Positions 55,182-63,520 of a stretch of 64,000 bases of DNA are shown piece by piece (position 1 is the first letter of the stretch; every line of letters starts with the position of its first letter). The notes beneath the pieces were generated by a model. It was not told the origin of the DNA. It saw only the letters and a program-made list of their open reading frames with translations, and searched no databases. Both the position numbers and the translations under genes were made by a program. Source of the DNA: an uncultured Myxococcales bacterium (GTDB lineage Bacteria; Myxococcota_A; UBA9042); the NCBI GenBank assembly GCA_903924465.1, contig CAIYBN010000082.1, forward strand, positions 158,163 through 222,162. Direction: 5' to 3'.

Positions 55182-55553
55182 TCCTCGTCCGAGCGGAAGC
55201 TAACACGGATGCGCGGCCGGGGAACTTTCCGACCCAAACGCCCGCGCGATCACAGACGTGATCACGCCAGACATTGACGGTGATCATAAAACGCAGCGTG
55301 CTCGGCAGTGGCGTGCCAACTCCTTGAAGTTGCGACGAACATTGATGAGTTCAGTTATTTCAATAACTTGCAAAACGTTATCGTCAACCGCCCGCCGATT
55401 TTGTGAAGAACGACCGTGCCTTCCGTAAACTTTTTTGCCGACAAAGACTTGCGCGGCGTTGAAACTGGGTACATAGGAGACGTCAGGCGCGCTGAACGGT
55501 GAACGGGACGGGCTTGGGAGTCGTGCAGCGCGCGCAACAGGGGAGTGATGACC
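55182..55553. promoter_or_regulatory. Divergent intergenic region with repeated GTGATCA motifs
   Basis: A 372-base gap between two divergent genes without a credible gene. It holds an inverted repeat GATCAC-agac-GTGATC (55248-55263), the overlapping palindrome CGTGATCACG (55257-55266) and another GTGATCAT (55280-55287), so the TGATCA core occurs twice 22 bases apart. Further on lies the palindrome GTTATT-tc-AATAAC (55354-55367). These look like operator sites, perhaps for the MC1-like gene, the transglycosylase gene or both. A weak -10-like TACATA occurs near 55472. Confidence 0.4.
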
Positions 55554-55826
55554 ATGACGACTGAGAAGAGCAAGAAGAACTTTGTGCTGCTGGAAAACGG
55601 CGCCGACACCAACATCGTGTTCTCCAACGCCCAGCCTCGCGGCGCGGCGCTGAAGGCCGCGAACCGTGGCTACAAGGACATCAAGCTGCGCGAACGCGGC
55701 ACGAAGCGCGTGCACGTGTTCACCGGTTCGCGCGTGGAAGTGAAGGCGCCGACCAAGCGTCCGAAGTGGCTGCCCGAGAAGGTGTGGAAGGCCGTTGTGA
55801 AGAAAGTGGGCGTCGAGCATCTGTAG
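55554..55826 (+). CDS. Archaeal-type chromosomal protein MC1 homologue
   Basis: About 90 residues with the chromosomal protein MC1 pattern: NFVLLENG at the start, then QPRGAALKAANRGYKDIKLR and ERGTKRVHVFTGS, then RPKWLPEKVWKAVVKK. In Methanosarcina MC1 the same blocks read QPRQAALKAANRG, LRERGTKKVHVF and RPAWMPEKI. The bacterial copy lacks the short insert (SGTKANP) before the RERGTK block. MC1 proteins bend DNA sharply and compact archaeal chromosomes. The ATG at 55554 follows GGGGAG by eight bases; ATG 55548 is an alternative. lepA lies 305 bases downstream on the same strand. Confidence 0.88.
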   Translation: MTTEKSKKNFVLLENGADTNIVFSNAQPRGAALKAANRGYKDIKLRERGTKRVHVFTGSRVEVKAPTKRPKWLPEKVWKAVVKKVGVEHL

Positions 55827-56130
55827 GCGCCGCAGAGCATCGGGCAGCACTGTCGGTTGGGCCACTCTCGGCCGACCCGCATGTCCGCCCTCGCCCTGTT
55901 TGCCTGCCGCGCCCCCGCGCTTTTGGGCGGCGTGCGCGATGATGCGTGCAAGTTGAGCGAGGGGCCGCAGATCCCCCAAAGGTCCGCGGCCCCTCCCGCT
56001 CGCGCCTCCGCGCCAGTCGCAACGCGAAAGTTCCTGCCGCCGTGTGAACTGGGCGTTGACACCAGCTTGGCTTTCCATGACAGTCCGCCGGCGCTCCGTG
56101 GCGCCTGGACCCGGTGGCGCTCAGACCGAC
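55827..56130. other. Intergenic region between the MC1-like gene and lepA
   Basis: A 304-base stretch with no credible gene. It contains the long hairpin at 55955-56001 (listed separately). A ribosome site for lepA is not obvious. Confidence 0.4.
55955..56001 (+). terminator. Long GC-rich hairpin between MC1-like gene and lepA
   Basis: The left arm AGGGGCCGC pairs perfectly with GCGGCCCCT across a 17-base inner region that can itself pair (GATC with GGTC, one wobble). Outer GAGCG/CGCTC extend the stem, with a two-base bulge. There is no T-run, so termination would not be classical; it may instead be an attenuator or RNA-stabilising structure. Confidence 0.4.
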
Positions 56131-57933
56131 ATGCAAGCCAAACACATTCGAAATTTCAGTATTATCGCGCACATCGATCACGGCAAGTCGACGATTGCGG
56201 ATCGCATCCTGGAGATCACCGGTGCGGTGGAAGCGCGGCAGATGCAGGCGCAATTCCTTGATTCCATGGACATCGAGCGTGAACGGGGCATTACCATCAA
56301 GTCGCAGGCCGTGCGTCTCCACTACACGGCCAAGGACGGCATCGACTACACCCTGCACCTGATCGACACGCCCGGACACGTGGATTTTGGCTACGAAGTT
56401 TCGCGCTCGCTGGCCGCGTGCGAGGGCGCGATTCTGGTCGTCGACGCGGTTCAAGGCGTGGAAGCGCAAACGCTGGCGAATGTCTACCTGGCGCTGGACG
56501 CCAACCTGACGCTGGTGCCGGTCATCAACAAGATCGATCTGCCGGCCGCGCGTCCTGAGGAAGTTTGCGAAGAGATTGAGGAAGGCATCGGCATTGACAC
56601 CCGCGAAGTGGTGTTGTGCTCGGCCAAGAACGGCATCGGGATCCAGGACATCCTGGAAGCGGTCGTGAAACACATTCCGCCGCCGGAAGGGGATCCGGAT
56701 GCGCCGCTGAAGGCGATGGTGTTTGACTCGCAATACGACGCCTACCGCGGTGTCTTGGTGCAAGTCCGCGTTATTGATGGTAAAATCCGCAAAGGCGATC
56801 GCGTCTATTTCATGGAATCGCAGTGCGAGCAGGACGTCCTGGAAATCCGCGTGCGCACGCCCAAGGAAATCACGGTCGACGAGCTGAATTTCGGCGAAAC
56901 GGGCATCCTGATCTGCGGCATCAAGCTGGTGCGTGACGTGCAAGTGGGTGAAACGATTACCCATGCCAAGAGGCGGGCGACGGAGAAGTTGAAGGGCTTC
57001 AAGAAAGTCCAGCAGATGGTCTACTCGGGCATTTTCCCGATTGAATCCAACGAATACGAGAAGTTGCGCGACGCCATCGAGAAACTGGCGCTGAACGACT
57101 CGGCATTCTCGTGGGAGCCGGAGACTTCCAGCGCGCTCGGCTTTGGTTTCCGCTGCGGTTTCCTGGGCTTGCTGCACATGGAAGTGTTCCAGCAGCGACT
57201 GGAGCGCGAGTACGACTGCGAGTTGATCACGACCGCGCCGTCCGTCGTTTACGAAGTGCACCGGCTGGACGGAACGGTGATTGCGCTGTCGAATCCGGGT
57301 GATCTGCCGCCGACGGGTGACATTGACTGCATCACCGAACCGATTGTTCGCGCGACGATTCACACGCCGACGGAATACATCGGCGCCATCGTCAAGCTGT
57401 GCACGGACCGCCGCGGTATGCAAAAGGACATGCGCTATTTGTCCGCCAATCGGGTCGTGCTGGATTACGAGATGCCGCTGGCGGAAATCGTCTTTGACTT
57501 TTTTGACAAGCTGAAGACTGCCACCCGCGGTTATGCGAGCTTGGATTATGAATTCAAGGAGTTTCGCAAAGACGATCTGGTCAAGCTGGACATCCTGCTG
57601 CACAACGAAGTCGTCGACGCCCTGAGCGTTATCGTGCACCGCGACAAGGCCTACGACAAAGGTCGCGGCTTGGTGTCCCGGCTGCAGAAAGTGATTCCGC
57701 GCCAGATGTTTGACGTGGCCATTCAAGCGGCCGTGGGTTCGCGGATCATCGCCCGCGAGACGGTGAAGGCGCTGCGCAAGGATGTGACGGCCAAGTGCTA
57801 TGGCGGCGATATTTCGCGCAAGCGCAAGCTCTTGGAAAAGCAGAAGGAAGGCAAGCGGCGGATGAAGAACGTCGGTTCCGTCGAAGTGCCGCAGGAGGCG
57901 TTCCTGGCCGTGCTGAGCACCGACGAGGATTAG
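56131..57933 (+). CDS. lepA: Elongation factor 4 (LepA)
   Basis: A 600-residue translational GTPase that acts on stalled or mistranslocated ribosomes. G1 AHIDHGKST, effector region [11 protein letters not shown]3 DTPGHVDF, G4 NKIDLP and the LepA-specific C-terminus ([43 protein letters not shown]) are all intact. The ATG at 56131 is selected because it gives the normal [18 protein letters not shown] start. It is followed by a palindromic hairpin and converges with the CX4CH lipoprotein gene. Confidence 0.96.
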   Translation: MQAKHIRNFSIIAHIDHGKSTIADRILEITGAVEARQMQAQFLDSMDIERERGITIKSQAVRLHYTAKDGIDYTLHLIDTPGHVDFGYEVSRSLAACEGAILVVDAVQGVEAQTLANVYLALDANLTLVPVINKIDLPAARPEEVCEEIEEGIGIDTREVVLCSAKNGIGIQDILEAVVKHIPPPEGDPDAPLKAMVFDSQYDAYRGVLVQVRVIDGKIRKGDRVYFMESQCEQDVLEIRVRTPKEITVDELNFGETGILICGIKLVRDVQVGETITHAKRRATEKLKGFKKVQQMVYSGIFPIESNEYEKLRDAIEKLALNDSAFSWEPETSSALGFGFRCGFLGLLHMEVFQQRLEREYDCELITTAPSVVYEVHRLDGTVIALSNPGDLPPTGDIDCITEPIVRATIHTPTEYIGAIVKLCTDRRGMQKDMRYLSANRVVLDYEMPLAEIVFDFFDKLKTATRGYASLDYEFKEFRKDDLVKLDILLHNEVVDALSVIVHRDKAYDKGRGLVSRLQKVIPRQMFDVAIQAAVGSRIIARETVKALRKDVTAKCYGGDISRKRKLLEKQKEGKRRMKNVGSVEVPQEAFLAVLSTDED

Positions 57934-57998
57934 CGCCCCGTGTGACATTTGGGGCGAGGCCGCGGCAAAAGTCAGTGGAACGCGAATACCACCCTTGT

Positions 57999-58016
57999 CC
58001 CACCCTCGAGGGTGGG
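57999..58016. terminator. Palindromic hairpin between convergent genes
   Basis: CCCACCC-TCGA-GGGTGGG is an 18-base perfect palindrome that can form a 7-bp stem with a TCGA loop. It is between the stops of lepA (57933) and the minus-strand gene ending at 58042, so it could serve both directions. There is no T-run. Confidence 0.45.
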
Positions 58017-58041
58017 CTTGGGGCCACGGCGCCGGGTCTCG

Positions 58042-58551
58042 CTAGTCGTCCTTCGCCCCGTCCTCAATCCATTTCTTGACCGCCGCGAGGCTGCAATCGA
58101 CGTCGTATGGCGCTGTCGCCCCCTTCGGCATCAGCACGCCGTCGGTCGTCAGCGTCAGCTTCTCATACAGGTAGCTCTGTTCGGGATGCCCAGGCACCAC
58201 CAGCAGCTTGCCCGCCTTCTTCGCCTTGGCCTGAAACGCCGGCGCATTGAGCAGCGCGGCAAACGCCTTGCCGTCCGACAGGTCGAGGTTGCCTTGGGTC
58301 AGTTGCGCTGAATCGTGGCAGTGGCTGAGCGCGCACGAGTCGGTGAAATAGTTGGCCTGGATCGACTTCAGGTGCGGCGCGACGTTGCATGCCGCCACGT
58401 CCGCGGTTGTATCCGCGCTGGCGTCAGCGCCACCGTCCGCCTGCGCGCTCGTTGCTGTCTGCGCCGCACATGCGCTCGTCAGCGCGGCAGCCAAAAGCGC
58501 CGATTTTACGCGCCAAAGATGCCCAAAGATTTCGCCCGCGCTTCCTGCCAC
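58042..58551 (-). CDS. CX4CH-type lipoprotein, possibly haem-binding
   Basis: About 169 residues. A leader ending LTSACAAQ suggests lipidation, and an Ala/Asp/Thr linker follows. The core has FTDSCALSHCHDS, a CX4CH motif rather than the usual CXXCH, then GNLDLSDGKAFAALLNAPA, VVPGHPEQSYLYEKL and a late GVLMPKGATAPYDVDC. This arrangement is common in delta-proteobacterial and planctomycete proteins annotated as cytochrome-c-like, though haem attachment to CX4CH is unproven. The start is GTG 58551, inside the end of the upstream PLP-enzyme gene (46-base overlap), with GAGGTG six bases before it. Confidence 0.68.
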   Translation of the reverse strand: MAGSAGEIFGHLWRVKSALLAAALTSACAAQTATSAQADGGADASADTTADVAACNVAPHLKSIQANYFTDSCALSHCHDSAQLTQGNLDLSDGKAFAALLNAPAFQAKAKKAGKLLVVPGHPEQSYLYEKLTLTTDGVLMPKGATAPYDVDCSLAAVKKWIEDGAKDD

Positions 58552-59891
58552 TGATGCACCTCGTCGGCTGTCACGGTCTCATGATGCCACAGCGCCCAGT
58601 TCAGGCACGCGCAAATGTCGTCCGCGTCCTCTTCGCCCGCGGCAAAACGCACCAGGCGATCGATGCCCTGACGCTGCAGTTCGGCAAGCGGCGTAAAATA
58701 CTCGGACACGCTCTGGTGGTGATTGACCTTGGTCGTCGGCCCGTCAAACGACAGCGCGTAACGCACCGCGATCGTCATCGCCAGCACGTCGCAGAAATGC
58801 CGCGTGCGGGCCTCGTCGGCGTCGGCGATGCGGAACGAAAGCAGCGAACCGGGCAGGGCGTAGGCGCGCTCGATCGCCGCGCGATCCGGGTGGTCCGGCA
58901 GCGACGGATGAAACACGCCGTCGACCAGCGGATGCTTTGCGAGAAAGTGGGCGATCTTCTCCGCGTTCATGCAGCGCGTGCGAAATGCCGCCTCCGCGTT
59001 GGTCAGACCCTCCAGGATCGCGGCAGCGCGCCGCCAGTCCAGGATGCCGCCGCGGAACGCCTGGACGTCCATGATCTGGTTCATCTGCTCGCTGCGATTG
59101 GACGCGATGTAGCCCCACAGGTCGCGATCCTGGCCGCCCAGCGACTTGGTCCCACTGGCGAAGATGAAGTCGATGCCTTTGCGCTTCAGCAGCGGCTCTT
59201 TGACGCCCCACGGCGAGGCGATCGTCGCGTCAATCGCCAGCCGCACGTCCGGCGCGTCGCTCTTGCGCCGCCGCACGATGACTTCCGAGAGCGCGTCCGG
59301 ATCCAACGCGCGCATCAGCGGATTCGTGTAGGTCTCGGCCAGGACCAGCACCGTATTCGGCTGGATCGCCGCATCGATCAACGCCGGTTCTGCTTGTTCC
59401 ACGATCGTGATCGTGCCGCCCAAGCGTTCCTGCGACCACTCCGCGTACTTGCGGGTCTTGTTGTAGATCTGCCGGGACACGACCACGTGCTTGCCGCGAT
59501 CGAGCACGCCGTCCATCAGCAGCGCCGCAGCTTGCGAGCCGCAATCCGTCAGCACGACGCACTCCGCCGCTTCCAGTTCGCGCACCTTGGCGAGCAGTAT
59601 GCGCGTCGGCTCCGTGCCGTAGCGCGCGTAGACTTGCGGCAAATCTGACCAGCAGCCCTCGCCTTCAAACAGGAACGCGACTTTGCCTTCCTGCCAATCC
59701 GCCATGCGCTTGGAGCCCAGCAGATCGAGTTGCACCGTCGGCCCGCCATCGGGATGCAGGTACGGCATGCCAGAGAGGCGAATGGCCTGATCGATGGCCT
59801 CATGCATCGTTCGGGTCACTTCAGCCATCTCCGCGAGTTGCGGCGGAAGCGGCGGAGACTGATACGGATTCAGGTAATCGGCGATGGGCAT
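58506..59891 (-). CDS. Cys/Met-metabolism PLP-dependent enzyme
   Basis: A 461-residue fold-type I PLP enzyme of the trans-sulfuration family (cystathionine gamma-synthase, gamma-lyase or related). Landmarks: YARYGTEPTRILLAKVRELE, DCGSQAAALLMDG, VVVSRQIYNKTRKY (with the phosphate-binding region), ETYTNPLMRALD, RLAIDATIASPWGVKEPL, and the PLP lysine in FASGTKSLGGQDRD, where most family members have T-K-x-x-x-GH. The exact reaction cannot be read from sequence. The ATG at 59891 follows GAGAGG by eight bases. Its 3' end overlaps the CX4CH lipoprotein gene. Confidence 0.82.
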   Translation of the reverse strand: MPIADYLNPYQSPPLPPQLAEMAEVTRTMHEAIDQAIRLSGMPYLHPDGGPTVQLDLLGSKRMADWQEGKVAFLFEGEGCWSDLPQVYARYGTEPTRILLAKVRELEAAECVVLTDCGSQAAALLMDGVLDRGKHVVVSRQIYNKTRKYAEWSQERLGGTITIVEQAEPALIDAAIQPNTVLVLAETYTNPLMRALDPDALSEVIVRRRKSDAPDVRLAIDATIASPWGVKEPLLKRKGIDFIFASGTKSLGGQDRDLWGYIASNRSEQMNQIMDVQAFRGGILDWRRAAAILEGLTNAEAAFRTRCMNAEKIAHFLAKHPLVDGVFHPSLPDHPDRAAIERAYALPGSLLSFRIADADEARTRHFCDVLAMTIAVRYALSFDGPTTKVNHHQSVSEYFTPLAELQRQGIDRLVRFAAGEEDADDICACLNWALWHHETVTADEVHQWQEARAKSLGIFGA

Positions 59892-59957
59892 GGCGTGACC
59901 TCTCTGGCGCCCCGTGGGCGAGACCGCCAAGAGTGTAGCAGGCTCGCTTTGCGGCCG

Positions 59958-60557
59958 CTAAATGTCATCCTGCCGCGCCGACTTTTTCAGCAGCACGCGG
60001 TAGATTTCCTCCCGGATCTCGCGGTTGATCTTCGGCCACGCGAGCACCAGCTTGGCGAATTCCACTGGCTTGAGCACGGCGCGCACGGCGTTTTCTCGCG
60101 CGCTCTCGATGTCCGTCAACTTGGCGCGTTGGCTGATCAACTGCTGGGTCAGACGCACGACGTTCGCGACGTCCGGATTCGCCGCCTGCGTTGCCTTCAG
60201 CAAGTCCTTGCGCGTTGTGTGCGCTTGCAGGCGCGCCTGCTCCAGCTGCTCCTCAAACTTCTCGGCGATCTCAGCCAGCTTCAGCATCGCCGCCGCTTCC
60301 GGCTGGATCACCTCAGCAAGCTTGCGGCTGCGGATCGCGCGGATCTTCTCCCGCAGTTTGGCGCGCGCTTCCGCGGCAGCGGCTGGACTTCTGGCAGCCG
60401 GTGCCGCGACATGTGGCGGGTGCGGCGGATCGCGCGGCGCCGCATGCAGCGCAGGCCCGACCGGCGCGGGCGCGGGCAAGGGCTGGCCACTGGGCGCTTG
60501 CGCGACGGCAGTCAAAGGGATCACCAGCAGCAGCAGACTTGGCAGCAGACGTGCCAT
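59958..60557 (-). CDS. Periplasmic helical protein, CpxP/Spy-like
   Basis: A 199-residue protein with signal peptide (ending PLTAVAQ), a Pro/Ala-rich linker and a long helical region: EIAEKFEEQLEQARLQAHTT, VRLTQQLISQRAKLTDIE, then VLKPVEFAKLVLAWPKIN. The pattern of repeated charged helices and LTxxQ-like segments recalls CpxP/Spy or zinc-resistance-associated proteins, which sense envelope stress. It is the third gene of a sigma/anti-sigma/periplasmic trio, three bases after the anti-sigma stop, so an envelope-sensing role is likely. The family assignment is by pattern only. Confidence 0.65.
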   Translation of the reverse strand: MARLLPSLLLLVIPLTAVAQAPSGQPLPAPAPVGPALHAAPRDPPHPPHVAAPAARSPAAAAEARAKLREKIRAIRSRKLAEVIQPEAAAMLKLAEIAEKFEEQLEQARLQAHTTRKDLLKATQAANPDVANVVRLTQQLISQRAKLTDIESARENAVRAVLKPVEFAKLVLAWPKINREIREEIYRVLLKKSARQDDI

Positions 60558-60560
60558 CGG

Positions 60561-61169
60561 CTAACCCTCCTCGCCGAGCTGCGTCGCGAGTTCCTGCACT
60601 TCGTCGTCGTTCAAGTCTTCCAGATCGTCGATCGGGTCGCTGTCGCCGGACGCCGGGTCATCTTCAATCGACATCCGCGCCTGCAGCGCATCCGTCCAGT
60701 GCGGAACCGCCGCGATCACCGGCGGCTGCCCCGGCGGATTGGCCGACAAGTGCACCGCAAACACCGCAAGCACCGCCGCCGCCAGCGCGCCGCTCACCGC
60801 CCACGCGACAGTCCGCCAGCGCCTGACCGGCAGCGCGATCACGTTGGACGCCTCCATTGCCGCCGTTATCTGCGGCGTATGGGCGATCGCCGCATCGATG
60901 TTCGCCGCCATCGTCGACCAGAACGCCGGATCGCGATCGCTCACGCGCTCCACCGCCAGCGCGGCGTGCAGGTCCGCCAGCACTTCGCGCAAATCCTCCG
61001 CCTCCTGCTCGCACCGCAGGCATTGCGCGACGTGGCGGGTCACCAAGCGCGCTTCATCGCCCTGCAAGCCGCCGTCGACCCAAGCCGCCAGCAGTTCCGC
61101 CACCGGCAGGCACGCCGCCGGGAGATCGCCCGCCAGCGCCTGGTTGGTTTGGTTGGTATCGGTCGCCAT
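60561..61169 (-). CDS. Anti-sigma factor with zinc-binding N-terminus
   Basis: About 202 residues. The N-terminal part holds VTRHVAQCLRCEQEAEDLRE, the HxxxCxxC signature of ZAS/zf-HC2 anti-sigma domains. One membrane helix follows (AWAVSGALAAAVLAVFAVHL), then a short acidic periplasmic tail (DDLEDLNDDEVQELATQLG). It should hold the ECF sigma factor inactive at the membrane until stress is sensed. The ATG at 61169 has GAGGGTG upstream. It lies 45 bases after the sigma-factor gene and three bases before the periplasmic gene. Confidence 0.85.
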   Translation of the reverse strand: MATDTNQTNQALAGDLPAACLPVAELLAAWVDGGLQGDEARLVTRHVAQCLRCEQEAEDLREVLADLHAALAVERVSDRDPAFWSTMAANIDAAIAHTPQITAAMEASNVIALPVRRWRTVAWAVSGALAAAVLAVFAVHLSANPPGQPPVIAAVPHWTDALQARMSIEDDPASGDSDPIDDLEDLNDDEVQELATQLGEEG

Positions 61170-61214
61170 CACACCCTCGATTCGCAGCCGCTCCGGTCGC
61201 CCGGGCATTTGCGC

Positions 61215-61850
61215 CTATTTGTCCGTCAACAAAGCACGCAGCCGTTTGATTGCGTGGTGAAAATTGGCCTTGGCGCTGTCTTCGGTCGATGCCACGACGT
61301 CCGCCACTTCCCGGAACGACAAGTCCTGCTGCACGCGCAATTCCACGACCAGCCGCTGCTTCTTGGGCAGCTCCTCGACCGCGGCGCTGAGGCGCGCTTG
61401 CAGCTCCGCGTCCTCCATGCGCCCAGGAACCGGCTGATCCGGGCTCGCCGCGTCCTCCGGAATCTCCCCGCTCGGACGACCGCGCGCGTCCCGCTTGTGG
61501 TTCAGCGCGAGGTTCACGGCGATGCGGTAGAGCCACGTGCGCAGGCTGGAGTCGCCGCGAAAGGTCGGCAGCCCTTGCCAGGCGCGCACAAAGGCGGCCT
61601 GAACGACGTCCTGCGCGTCCTGATCGTTCTTGACGTAGCGCCAGACGACCGCAAAAAGCGGCCGCTGATGCTGGTTGACCCAGCCGGCAAACGCGACGCG
61701 ATCGCCCGCGCGCAACCGCACCAACAGGTCGTGCTCGCTGGTCTCGCTGCGCTTGTCGTCCGGTGCCGAGGTCATGGCGATCCGTTGCAGGCGAACGAAT
61801 TCGCCGGCCGCCGCAACGTTGTCTTCCGCTTGTGAGCACACAGCGTCCAT
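61215..61850 (-). CDS. ECF-type RNA polymerase sigma factor
   Basis: About 211 residues. Region 2 includes YVKNDQDAQDVVQAAFVRAWQ and TFRGDSSLRTWLYRIAVNLALNHKR, and region 4 includes ELPKKQRLVVELRVQQDLSFREVADVVASTEDSAK with a helix-turn-helix, as in RpoE-like ECF factors. I chose the ATG at 61850 because GGGAGA sits six bases upstream; ATG 61775 is also possible. It heads the trio with its anti-sigma and periplasmic partner and presumably controls an envelope-stress regulon, possibly including itself. Confidence 0.92.
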   Translation of the reverse strand: MDAVCSQAEDNVAAAGEFVRLQRIAMTSAPDDKRSETSEHDLLVRLRAGDRVAFAGWVNQHQRPLFAVVWRYVKNDQDAQDVVQAAFVRAWQGLPTFRGDSSLRTWLYRIAVNLALNHKRDARGRPSGEIPEDAASPDQPVPGRMEDAELQARLSAAVEELPKKQRLVVELRVQQDLSFREVADVVASTEDSAKANFHHAIKRLRALLTDK

Positions 61851-61926
61851 GCGCATTCTCCCGCAGCAATGGACACGGCCACCGCCAGAAGGTCAAACGC
61901 AAACGCGGCGCGATGATTCAAAGTCG

Positions 61927-63420
61927 CTACTTCGTTGGGCACGGAATCGTCAACGGCGCGACGCCACCGACGGGCGGCCAGCCGTCCACCTGACAATCGC
62001 CGGTCAAATCCACAGGCCGTTCGCGGACATCGGTCTGGGCGCAGGTTGTCGGCTTGCCATCGGCGCCGAGGACCACGTCCGACGGCCATGTCAGCGAGCC
62101 GCAGCCGCCGCGATCGGGCGTGAGGCCGTTCTTCTTGTCCTTGTTGCCCGTTTCGTCGGCGAACCAGTCAAAGCGGCTGACCCGGTGATCGCCGTTCACG
62201 TCGACCAGCTCCAGCAGGCGCTGGTTGCCCGGGAATTCCTCGCTCTCCGTCCAGCCCTGGCCCGGCGCGCCAAACGTGTACTTGTAGGCGATGCGCACGC
62301 CCGGCGCGTTGCCCTGCACGGCCCAATATGGCAGCGCGAGCGCGATTGACCAGATGCCGTCGCCTGCCACGGAATCGCCGTGTGTGCCGTCGTCGTACAT
62401 CGGCACTTTGTTGGGCACCCAATTGCCGAGCGCCTGCGTCGCCGCATCCACGTCGGCATCGCTCAAGCACGGCGGCGCTGCGCCCTTGGAGCAGACTTTG
62501 GAGTCCTTGTGGATGCCGCCGGTCACGAACACGATCTTGTCGCCTTTCGCTGCCCACAGGTACGGATCAATCGGCTGGCAGTTGCCGTCCTTGGCGCCCT
62601 CCTTCAGCGCCGTCATCAGCACGACCTGGATGCGATCGCTGGCAAAGCACGCGTCGAAGGCGAAAGTCGCTGCGGCGTCGTCGAGCGCTTGTTGGAACGA
62701 CGCCGCGCTGATCGTGCCGATTCCCTCGCAATCGGCCGCGTGGCTATTTTGGTCGAGGAAGGCCTGCCGCAGCGTCGGCCCCGCGCCCGTGATGTCAAAA
62801 GGCAGCTCCGGCGCGTTGATTGCCACCGCGCCATCGGCCGCCAGCAGCACGCACGCCACCTGCTGCGCCACGGCCACCAGCGGTGGTTTGCCGGCCAGCA
62901 GGTCCTTGTCCAGGGCGATCAGCGTCTTGCCCAGCGCATCCGGGGACGCAGCGGAGAGCGTCATGCCCTGACTCCGCAGCTTGCCGGCGATCAGGACTGC
63001 CAGCGTCGTTGAGGTCACGTCGATTTGCGTCGCGCCGGGCGACAGGTCGCGCACGTCAAACGTCCGCGCAGGCGCGAGCACGGTCGGCTGCGCCGGCAAC
63101 TGCGGCAGGAGCGCGAGGAACTGCTTGCGGCCGACGCGCGCCTGCAGCGCCGCGGATTGCAGGCTTTGGCCGCCATCGACGTCAATGTGGAACGCGCCCT
63201 TGCCGTCCGCTGTCCCCGCCAGCTTGTCGAGCGCGTGCCCGTCACTGCCGAGGATCACGACTTCCGCGCTGGCCGTCGTCGTGCCCGTAATCGTCTGGGG
63301 CGCGGGCGCCGGCATCCGCACGTGGGTTTGCCCCGTCAACGCGCCGACGAACAAACCATCAACCGCGCACGCCGGGAGCGTCGCCGCGCAGACCGCCACC
63401 ATCAACCAACTCACGCGCAT
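61927..63420 (-). CDS. Large exported lipoprotein with beta-sandwich (CBM-like) segment
   Basis: About 497 residues. The leader ends TLPACAVDG, a good lipobox. The N-terminal half shows carboxypeptidase-regulatory-like strands (SAEVVILGSDGHALDKLAGT). The later region MYDDGTHGDSVAGDGIWSIAL, followed by AYKYTFG and GNQRLLELVDVNGD, matches the beta-sandwich (choice-of-anchor X or CBM20-like) motif that binds polysaccharide or acts as a spacer. Cysteines near the C-terminus may be bridged. The function is unknown. GGGGGGAA precedes the ATG at 63420. Divergent from the amidase gene. Confidence 0.68.
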   Translation of the reverse strand: MRVSWLMVAVCAATLPACAVDGLFVGALTGQTHVRMPAPAPQTITGTTTASAEVVILGSDGHALDKLAGTADGKGAFHIDVDGGQSLQSAALQARVGRKQFLALLPQLPAQPTVLAPARTFDVRDLSPGATQIDVTSTTLAVLIAGKLRSQGMTLSAASPDALGKTLIALDKDLLAGKPPLVAVAQQVACVLLAADGAVAINAPELPFDITGAGPTLRQAFLDQNSHAADCEGIGTISAASFQQALDDAAATFAFDACFASDRIQVVLMTALKEGAKDGNCQPIDPYLWAAKGDKIVFVTGGIHKDSKVCSKGAAPPCLSDADVDAATQALGNWVPNKVPMYDDGTHGDSVAGDGIWSIALALPYWAVQGNAPGVRIAYKYTFGAPGQGWTESEEFPGNQRLLELVDVNGDHRVSRFDWFADETGNKDKKNGLTPDRGGCGSLTWPSDVVLGADGKPTTCAQTDVRERPVDLTGDCQVDGWPPVGGVAPLTIPCPTK

Positions 63421-63520
63421 CGCCGATTCCCCCCTGCTCATCAGCCTAACGCAACTTTCGCGTCTCGTCATGCGTCGTTGTGCTTGACACCAAGTCCGCT
63501 CGCAGTAGCTTCAACCGCCC

